Part shown: positions 14,453 to 18,676 of the stretch, in pieces | How positions within the stretch are numbered: position 1 is the first letter of the stretch | Layout: each line of letters begins with the position of its first letter | Source: Bacteroidales bacterium UBA5548 | Lineage (GTDB): Bacteria; Bacteroidota; Bacteroidia; Bacteroidales; UBA932 | Assembly (NCBI GenBank): GCA_002425935.1 | Contig: DINE01000010.1 | Location: 1-18,676, forward strand | Reading direction: 5' to 3' | Length of the DNA stretch: 18,676 nucleotides | Notes under the pieces: generated by a model | Databases searched by the model: none | Told to the model about the DNA's origin: nothing | What the model saw: only the letters and a program-made list of their open reading frames with translations | Translations under genes and position numbers: made by a program

Positions 14453-15094
14453 TCCGTAAGCGAGGTCTCCTGCATCACCAAGACCAGGTACAATATACGA
14501 TTTGATGGTAAGCTCCTGATCTATAGCGCCAACCCATAAAGTTGTCTTTTTGTGAGGAAGGTGCTTAGAGAGATATTCAACACCCTCTGTGCTAGCTATC
14601 GGGCAGATAATGTGAGTATGAACAGGTGCATCATTTTCACAAAGCTTATTGTACGCAAGAACTACAGACGATCCTGTTGCAAGCATAGTATCAGCAAGAA
14701 GAAGGACCTTTCCTCCAACAGAGGGGCTGCTTGCGTACTCTATCTGGATTGTGAATTTGTTATCCTTGCCATATTTTCTGTAAGCTGCTATAAATGCATT
14801 CTGAGCCTTGTCAAAAACATCAAGCATCCCGTGGTGAAGAGGAAGTCCTGCCCTCATTATGCTGGCAATCACTATGTTGTCATCCAGAGTGTTGCAGTTA
14901 GCTATTCCAAGAGGGGTAGTAACCTCCTTAGAGCTGTAGTTTAACTCTTTGCTGATTTCATAAGCGAAAAACGTTCCGATTCTCTCAAGATTGATACGGA
15001 ATCTCATGCTGTCTTTCTGAATTGCACAATCTCTGATCTCTGCAATAAAGTTGTTAAGAGCAGAGTTTTTTTCGCCAAGATTAATAATCTTCAT
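14441..15094 (-). CDS. upp: Uracil phosphoribosyltransferase
   Basis: This 217-residue cytosolic enzyme makes UMP from uracil and PRPP in pyrimidine salvage. The PRPP-binding loop is LLADTMLATGSS (residues 132-143), a variant of the common DPMLATGGS. The uracil-binding signature is PGLGDAGDLAYG (203-214). RAGLP (81-85) and the N-terminal RDCAIQKDSMRFRINLERIG region also fit the family. The length is normal. It has its own -7 promoter element between it and radC. The last codons overlap the converging amidohydrolase gene by three bases. Confidence 0.94.
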   Translation of the reverse strand: MKIINLGEKNSALNNFIAEIRDCAIQKDSMRFRINLERIGTFFAYEISKELNYSSKEVTTPLGIANCNTLDDNIVIASIMRAGLPLHHGMLDVFDKAQNAFIAAYRKYGKDNKFTIQIEYASSPSVGGKVLLLADTMLATGSSVVLAYNKLCENDAPVHTHIICPIASTEGVEYLSKHLPHKKTTLWVGAIDQELTIKSYIVPGLGDAGDLAYGSKL

Positions 15095-15120
15095 TTTGTA
15101 CCGTTTGGGATAATTCGCCC

Positions 15121-15128
15121 CAAATATA
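15121..15128 (-). promoter_or_regulatory. -7 element of the upp promoter
   Basis: On the minus strand TATATTTG matches TAnnTTTG. It lies between the radC stop and the upp ATG, giving a predicted leader of about 20 bases. The -33 element is not clear. Confidence 0.5.
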
Positions 15129-15136
15129 CAAATTAA

Positions 15137-15832
15137 TCACATTATTCCATCATCTGCAAAGCTGTAGTAGCCATCTCCCGCTATAATCAGGTGGTCCAGC
15201 AATGAGATGTCAAAAAGTGAAGCAGCCTCCTTTAAAAGCCTTGTCTGCTGCTTGTCGTTCTCTCCCGGATTAAGATTTCCCGATGGGTGATTGTGAACGA
15301 GAATTATTGAGCTGGCCAATTTGTCAAGAGCATTTTTAATGACAATTTTTACATCCACAACAGTTGCTGAGATTCCTCCTATACTAAGCCTCTCTTTTGA
15401 GATTAGCTTATTTGCCCTGTTGAGATACATCACCCAGCACTCTTCGTGGGTAAGATCGCGCAGCATTGGCCCGATTATCCCGGCAGCATATGCAGATGAC
15501 TGAATCTTTGGAAGATCCCTGCTTTCACAGGTGAGAAATCTTCTGTAAAGCTCAAATACCGCCATTAGTGTCACTGCCCTTACAGGACCGATACCGTTTA
15601 TTGAAGTAAGATTGTCGCAAGAAATACGGGATATCTCCCTAAGATTGTTATTTGACATCTGAAGAATTTTTCTCGCAATATCAACTGCACTCTCCTCCTT
15701 TGTCCCGCTTCCCAGCAAGATTGCAATCAGTTCGGCATCACTAAGTGCTGCCGGACCTTTATGTCTCATCTTCTCCCTTGGCCTGTCGTCTTCCAGCCAC
15801 TCCTTAATAGGAACCCTCTTTGTGTTTGCCAT
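15137..15832 (-). CDS. radC: RadC-family JAB/MPN+ domain protein
   Basis: This 231-residue protein has an N-terminal helix-hairpin-helix region (about 25-95, with ALSDAELIAILLGSGT and INGIGPVRAVTL) and a C-terminal JAB1/MPN+ metalloprotease-like domain. The metal motif is HNHPSG (His180, His182) with Asp193 about ten residues later; Glu130 or Glu131 in THEECW is the likely catalytic residue. It was once linked to DNA repair, but the cellular role of RadC remains unsettled. The start at 15832 (MANTKRVPIKEW) is chosen because the upstream in-frame ATG at 15871 lies inside the rpsT terminator palindrome and adds 13 residues without family support. No promoter was recognised between that terminator and the start. 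Confidence 0.92.
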   Translation of the reverse strand: MANTKRVPIKEWLEDDRPREKMRHKGPAALSDAELIAILLGSGTKEESAVDIARKILQMSNNNLREISRISCDNLTSINGIGPVRAVTLMAVFELYRRFLTCESRDLPKIQSSAYAAGIIGPMLRDLTHEECWVMYLNRANKLISKERLSIGGISATVVDVKIVIKNALDKLASSIILVHNHPSGNLNPGENDKQQTRLLKEAASLFDISLLDHLIIAGDGYYSFADDGIM

Positions 15833-15844
15833 AGTGTATAAATA

Positions 15845-15874
15845 AAAATGCTTCTCAAAATTGAGAAGCATTTT
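15845..15874 (-). terminator. Rho-independent terminator of tRNA-Glu/rpsT
   Basis: A near-perfect palindrome pairs AAAATGCTTCTCAA (15845-15858) with TTGAGAAGCATTTT (15861-15874). On the minus strand the stem ends in TTTTTATT. It lies 27 bases after the rpsT stop and 12 bases before the chosen radC start. Confidence 0.88.
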
Positions 15875-15901
15875 ATATACTAAGAAGACAAACTGTAAAA
15901 A

Positions 15902-16156
15902 CTACGCTAATTTGTTAACATGAGCAGCAATACCGCTTTTTAAATTTGCAGCTTTGTTCTTATGAATAACATTAATTTTAGCAAGTTTATCTAACATTGA
16001 AGATACTTTTGGAAGTAGTGCTGTTGCAGCCTCCTTATCTGTGGTGTTACGCAACGCTTTAATTGCATTACGGGTGGTACGTGCATAGTACTTGTTGTGT
16101 AACCTGCGTTTTGCGCTTTGACGCGCGCGCTTTTCTGCTGATGCGTGATTTGCCAT
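15902..16156 (-). CDS. rpsT: 30S ribosomal protein S20
   Basis: This 84-residue basic protein binds 16S rRNA in the bottom of the 30S body and helps early assembly. The N-terminus MANHASAEKRARQSAKRRLHN is the usual S20 signature, and the remainder is a helical bundle rich in Lys, Arg and Ala (IHKNKAANLKSGIAAHVNKLA). The length is normal. It starts 17 bases after the 3' end of tRNA-Glu with no promoter between, so both are likely on one transcript. The transcript ends at the palindromic terminator before radC. Confidence 0.96.
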   Translation of the reverse strand: MANHASAEKRARQSAKRRLHNKYYARTTRNAIKALRNTTDKEAATALLPKVSSMLDKLAKINVIHKNKAANLKSGIAAHVNKLA

Positions 16157-16173
16157 TTTTTATTCGTTTTTTG

Positions 16174-16245
16174 TAGTCCGTAGGGGAATCGAACCCCTAT
16201 TGCAAGAATGAAAATCTTGAGTCCTAACCGTTAGACGAACGGACC
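16174..16245 (-). tRNA. tRNA-Glu (anticodon TTC)
   Basis: The minus strand folds as a 72-base tRNA. It has acceptor GGTCCGT/ACGGACT, anticodon stem CAAGA/TCTTG with loop TTTTCAT (anticodon TTC), and T-arm AGGGG-TTCGATT-CCCCT. The discriminator base is A, and the 3' CCA is not encoded. The first acceptor pair is G1-U72, as in the other tRNA of this window. It has a strong upstream promoter and is followed closely by rpsT. Confidence 0.96.
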
Positions 16246-16304
16246 GTTCAAAATCTGATGGATCTTGCCGTTACCGGCATTTCCCATTTTTGATCTTGGG
16301 AGTG

Positions 16305-16335
16305 CAAAGGTATAAACTTTTTTTATTGTTCCAAA
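16305..16335 (-). promoter_or_regulatory. Strong promoter of tRNA-Glu and rpsT
   Basis: On the minus strand TTTG (16335 to 16332) and TACCTTTG (16312 to 16305) match the Bacteroidota -33 and -7 elements exactly, with a 19-bp gap. This is the best promoter in the window. The predicted start near 16298 leaves a leader of about 52 bases before the tRNA, which includes a small GCCG-TTAC-CGGC hairpin. Confidence 0.8.
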
Positions 16336-16341
16336 AATTTG

Positions 16342-17328
16342 TTAAAAAAATTCGAACGAGTATATGATAGACTCCACCTGGCGCAGATAGTTACGTTTGT
16401 CATACCTTGGCGCATAGACAAATGCCTCTAATGCGATAACATTTTGATTCTCCTTGTCTAAGAAGAAGTGGCTGACAAACGGCCCTCCCATGAAATCGTT
16501 CTGAACTTCCCATAAACCCTTCATCTCAACAAAATCTCTTCTGTTATATTTAACCCATCTGGCACCGGGTTCAACAAGCAGATTTGTGGTCATATAGGAC
16601 TTGTCAACAGGCCCCGGAACATTTCTCTCCAGAATGAAATTTCTTACGGCAACAAGGTTGTTGTGGCTGAATGAGGTTGAGTCTTTGTAAGGGAAGCGGT
16701 ATATGAATATACCCTGATTTGTATAGGTTGTTTCATAAGATATCCAGATAAAATCGTCTGTTTTTTTCTTGATGCTGTAACCTTTAGGGAAGTAAGGAGA
16801 TCCTCCGAAATCCAGAGTTACAATATCTCTCAGAGTTCTCTCTTCGTATCTCTTTGCATTGTTAATGTTGCGGTTCCTTTCGGCCATAAGTATTGCGCCC
16901 GAAAGTTTATCTTTCTCCTGCTGGATCTTGTTTGCAATCTCCTCTCCGTCCGGCCCCGAAATAGTAACCACAATCTGTGGTGCAGCCCAAACGTTCTCCT
17001 GATAGACAATCTTTGTCTCACCGGCATCAGGAAGAATTTTTACTATTATGAGATTTCTGTGGGTCTGAAAGATACTTGTAAAGGCGTTTTCGGGAATATT
17101 AACCAATGTAAACATTGGCTCTCTCTGTGGAAGATACTCTTCGTCAGCTGCAAGAACACTCCTGAGGCTTGACCCGGCATCACTTTCCCACTCCCCTTTG
17201 TTGATTACAATTACAACTTCACCCGCCTTGCCGCTTACGTTAGGCATAAGTTGCGGACCTCCCGTAAATTTGCAGGAGTAAAGGAATAACCCTGTTACAA
17301 CTACCAGAAGCCAATTAATTGTTTTCAT
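16342..17328 (-). CDS. DUF4837 family lipoprotein, unknown function
   Basis: This 328-residue protein has a lipoprotein signal (lipobox LYSC, Cys19) and a long alpha/beta domain characteristic of the DUF4837 family of Bacteroidota. Recognisable family stretches are GKAGEVVIVINKGEWESDAG (residues 34-53), FTSIFQTHRNLIIVKI and the C-terminal EMKGLWEVQNDFMGGPFVSHF. It starts 6 bases after the rseP stop and is very likely in the same operon. The lipid anchor and the pairing with the RseP protease suggest an envelope role, but the function is unknown. The length appears normal and no catalytic motif is visible. Confidence 0.88.
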   Translation of the reverse strand: MKTINWLLVVVTGLFLYSCKFTGGPQLMPNVSGKAGEVVIVINKGEWESDAGSSLRSVLAADEEYLPQREPMFTLVNIPENAFTSIFQTHRNLIIVKILPDAGETKIVYQENVWAAPQIVVTISGPDGEEIANKIQQEKDKLSGAILMAERNRNINNAKRYEERTLRDIVTLDFGGSPYFPKGYSIKKKTDDFIWISYETTYTNQGIFIYRFPYKDSTSFSHNNLVAVRNFILERNVPGPVDKSYMTTNLLVEPGARWVKYNRRDFVEMKGLWEVQNDFMGGPFVSHFFLDKENQNVIALEAFVYAPRYDKRNYLRQVESIIYSFEFF

Positions 17329-17334
17329 AAAATT

Positions 17335-18660
17335 TTATTTAAAAAGTCTGTAAATATCATTTCCAAAAGCCAGGAACATCACTGCAAACAGTATCATCAT
17401 TCCTGCTATCTGAGCATACTCAAGAAACTTGTCGCTTGGTTTCCTGCGGGTCACTATCTCGTATATCAAAAAGAGAATATGGCCACCATCAAGAGCAGGA
17501 ATAGGCAGCAGATTCAGTACAGCAAGCATAATAGACAACCAAGCCGTAATTCCCCAGAAAATTTCCCAGTTCCAAGATGAGGGGAAGATTTTGCCTATGG
17601 TAATGAAGCTGCCGACCGATTTGTATGCCTCCGTTTTAGGCGAGAAAATCAGCCCAAGCTCCTTGAAGTAGTTACCTATAGTTCCGGTTGTTTTTGTAAA
17701 ACCTGCAGGAATGGCTGCCAAAAGGGAGTAATTGTGCGTTGTTATGTTAAAGAACTTATGGATATCTCCCTCAAGAACTATGCCGATTCTGCCCTCACTG
17801 TCAACAGCAAGTATTTTGCTGATAAGCTCTCCTCCTCTCTGAAGTGTAACATTTATGCTGTCCCCCTTTTTGGCTAAAAGAACCTCCTGAAAATCCTGAA
17901 TTGCATTTATCGGAATCGAATCGGCGGCAACAACCATATCTCCGGGCATAAGGCCGGCAGTGATGTTAAGTGATGAGTCAGATACCGACTGAATTACAAA
18001 TGGCACCCTTAATGTGAACATTCCCGGTGTGTTGAGAACTGCCGGGATGTAGGCAGGATCCAACTCTAAGTTGATTGTGTCTCCGCCTCTGATAATCAGT
18101 GCGTTTGTCGCTTGGTTGCGTGCCAGTTGCATCTGAATCTCATGAAAACGGTCAACCTTCTCGCCCTCAAATTCTAAAATTCTGTCTCCGTTGCGGAAAC
18201 CCATCTCCAGTGCAAGATCGTTGCACTGCACGCCGTAAATGGCATCTTCGGTCCTGAGGTACTCCTCGCCCCATGTAAAGAGCGTTGCAGAGTATATGAG
18301 TATTGCAAGTATAAAGTTGAAGAAAACTCCCCCAAACATCACAAAAAACCTCTGCCATGCCGGCTTGCTTCTGAACTCCCATGGTTTTGGCTCCTCTCTC
18401 ATTGCCTCTTTATCCATAGACTCGTCAATCATTCCGGATATTTTGCAATAGCCTCCCAGAGGAAGCCAGCCTATGCCGTATTCAGTATCGCCCCCTTTTG
18501 GCTTGTATTTAAATATAGAAAACCAAGGATCGAAAAAGAGGTAGAACTTTTCAACCCTTATTTTAAAAAGGCGTGCAAAGAAATAGTGTCCAAATTCGTG
18601 TACAAGTATCAGAATCGATAGTGCAAGAATTACCTGGATTATTTTGATGATAGTATCCAT
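17335..18660 (-). CDS. rseP: RIP zinc metalloprotease RseP (site-2 protease family)
   Basis: This 441-residue inner-membrane protease cuts substrates within the membrane, typically anti-sigma factors or signal-peptide remnants. The HEFGH zinc motif (His21, Glu22, His25) lies in the first membrane helix. The third ligand is Asp391 in NLLPIPALDGGH, within a late membrane helix. Two PDZ-like regions lie between (about 140-200 and 220-290, with GLMPGDMVVAADSIPI). A helix before the end (MMILFAVMFLAF) completes the topology. The start MDTIIKIIQVILAL is 16 bases from the window edge. The upstream gene is outside the window; in many Bacteroidota it is dxr. It is followed closely by the DUF4837 gene. 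Confidence 0.95.
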   Translation of the reverse strand: MDTIIKIIQVILALSILILVHEFGHYFFARLFKIRVEKFYLFFDPWFSIFKYKPKGGDTEYGIGWLPLGGYCKISGMIDESMDKEAMREEPKPWEFRSKPAWQRFFVMFGGVFFNFILAILIYSATLFTWGEEYLRTEDAIYGVQCNDLALEMGFRNGDRILEFEGEKVDRFHEIQMQLARNQATNALIIRGGDTINLELDPAYIPAVLNTPGMFTLRVPFVIQSVSDSSLNITAGLMPGDMVVAADSIPINAIQDFQEVLLAKKGDSINVTLQRGGELISKILAVDSEGRIGIVLEGDIHKFFNITTHNYSLLAAIPAGFTKTTGTIGNYFKELGLIFSPKTEAYKSVGSFITIGKIFPSSWNWEIFWGITAWLSIMLAVLNLLPIPALDGGHILFLIYEIVTRRKPSDKFLEYAQIAGMMILFAVMFLAFGNDIYRLFK

Positions 18661-18676
18661 TTACCTGTTTGTAAAT

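Noticed and set aside
14552..14944. Plus-strand open frame of 130 codons.
   Set aside because: It is antisense to upp and shows no domain, start context or promoter.
15833..15871. Longer radC with an ATG at 15871.
   Set aside because: The added 13 residues are encoded by the rpsT terminator palindrome and are absent from typical RadC N-termini.
18661..18676. End of an upstream gene such as dxr before rseP.
   Set aside because: Only 16 bases remain in the window, and no frame can be assigned.

Overview
The window looks like an ordinary chromosomal segment of a member of the Bacteroidota, most likely order Bacteroidales. The evidence is: repeated promoters of the TAnnTTTG (-7) type, few strong Shine-Dalgarno sequences, several lipoproteins with Bacteroidota-type lipoboxes, a riboswitch-controlled TonB-dependent receptor followed by a BtuG-like surface propeller lipoprotein, a glsA/glsB-like aminolipid gene pair, DUF4837 next to rseP, and tRNA-Glu next to rpsT. 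Genus cannot be decided from this sequence. I see no mobile element, CRISPR array, phage gene, toxin-antitoxin pair or defence cassette.

Layout. 1-262: tRNA-Leu(CAA) on the minus strand with promoter and terminator. 263-3324: a double-domain M16 zinc protease lipoprotein (minus), followed by a short degraded coding remnant and a hairpin. 3325-6684: a plus-strand vitamin B12 uptake unit made of a promoter, a cobalamin riboswitch, a BtuB-like receptor and a BtuG-like lipoprotein. 6698-8482: miaB and an OsmC-family gene (minus). 8548-9511: a LEA14-like lipoprotein and a SPOR-domain secreted protein (plus), divergent from miaB. 9531-11317: two overlapping acyltransferase genes (minus), best read as GlsA and GlsB of glycine-lipid synthesis. 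11384-14444: rpoN (sigma-54) and a YtcJ-like amidohydrolase lipoprotein (plus). 14441-15832: upp and radC (minus), with upp ending inside the stop codon of the amidohydrolase. 15845-16335: rpsT and tRNA-Glu(TTC) on one minus-strand transcript with promoter and terminator. 16342-18660: rseP and a DUF4837 lipoprotein (minus).

How the genes work together. The clearest functional unit is B12 acquisition: the riboswitch senses cobalamin, the lipoprotein is expected to capture corrinoid at the cell surface and the receptor to import it. A second unit makes N-acylated and then O-acylated amino-acid lipids. The rest is mostly housekeeping: tRNA modification, pyrimidine salvage, ribosomal protein S20, transcription factor sigma-54 and intramembrane proteolysis. 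The items most worth a second look are the HX5D acyltransferase motif, a near-leaderless rpoN start, a palindrome at two overlapping stop codons, the gene remnant after the M16 protease, and the poorly understood envelope proteins (LEA14-like, SPOR, DUF4837). I did not find a convincing wholly new system.
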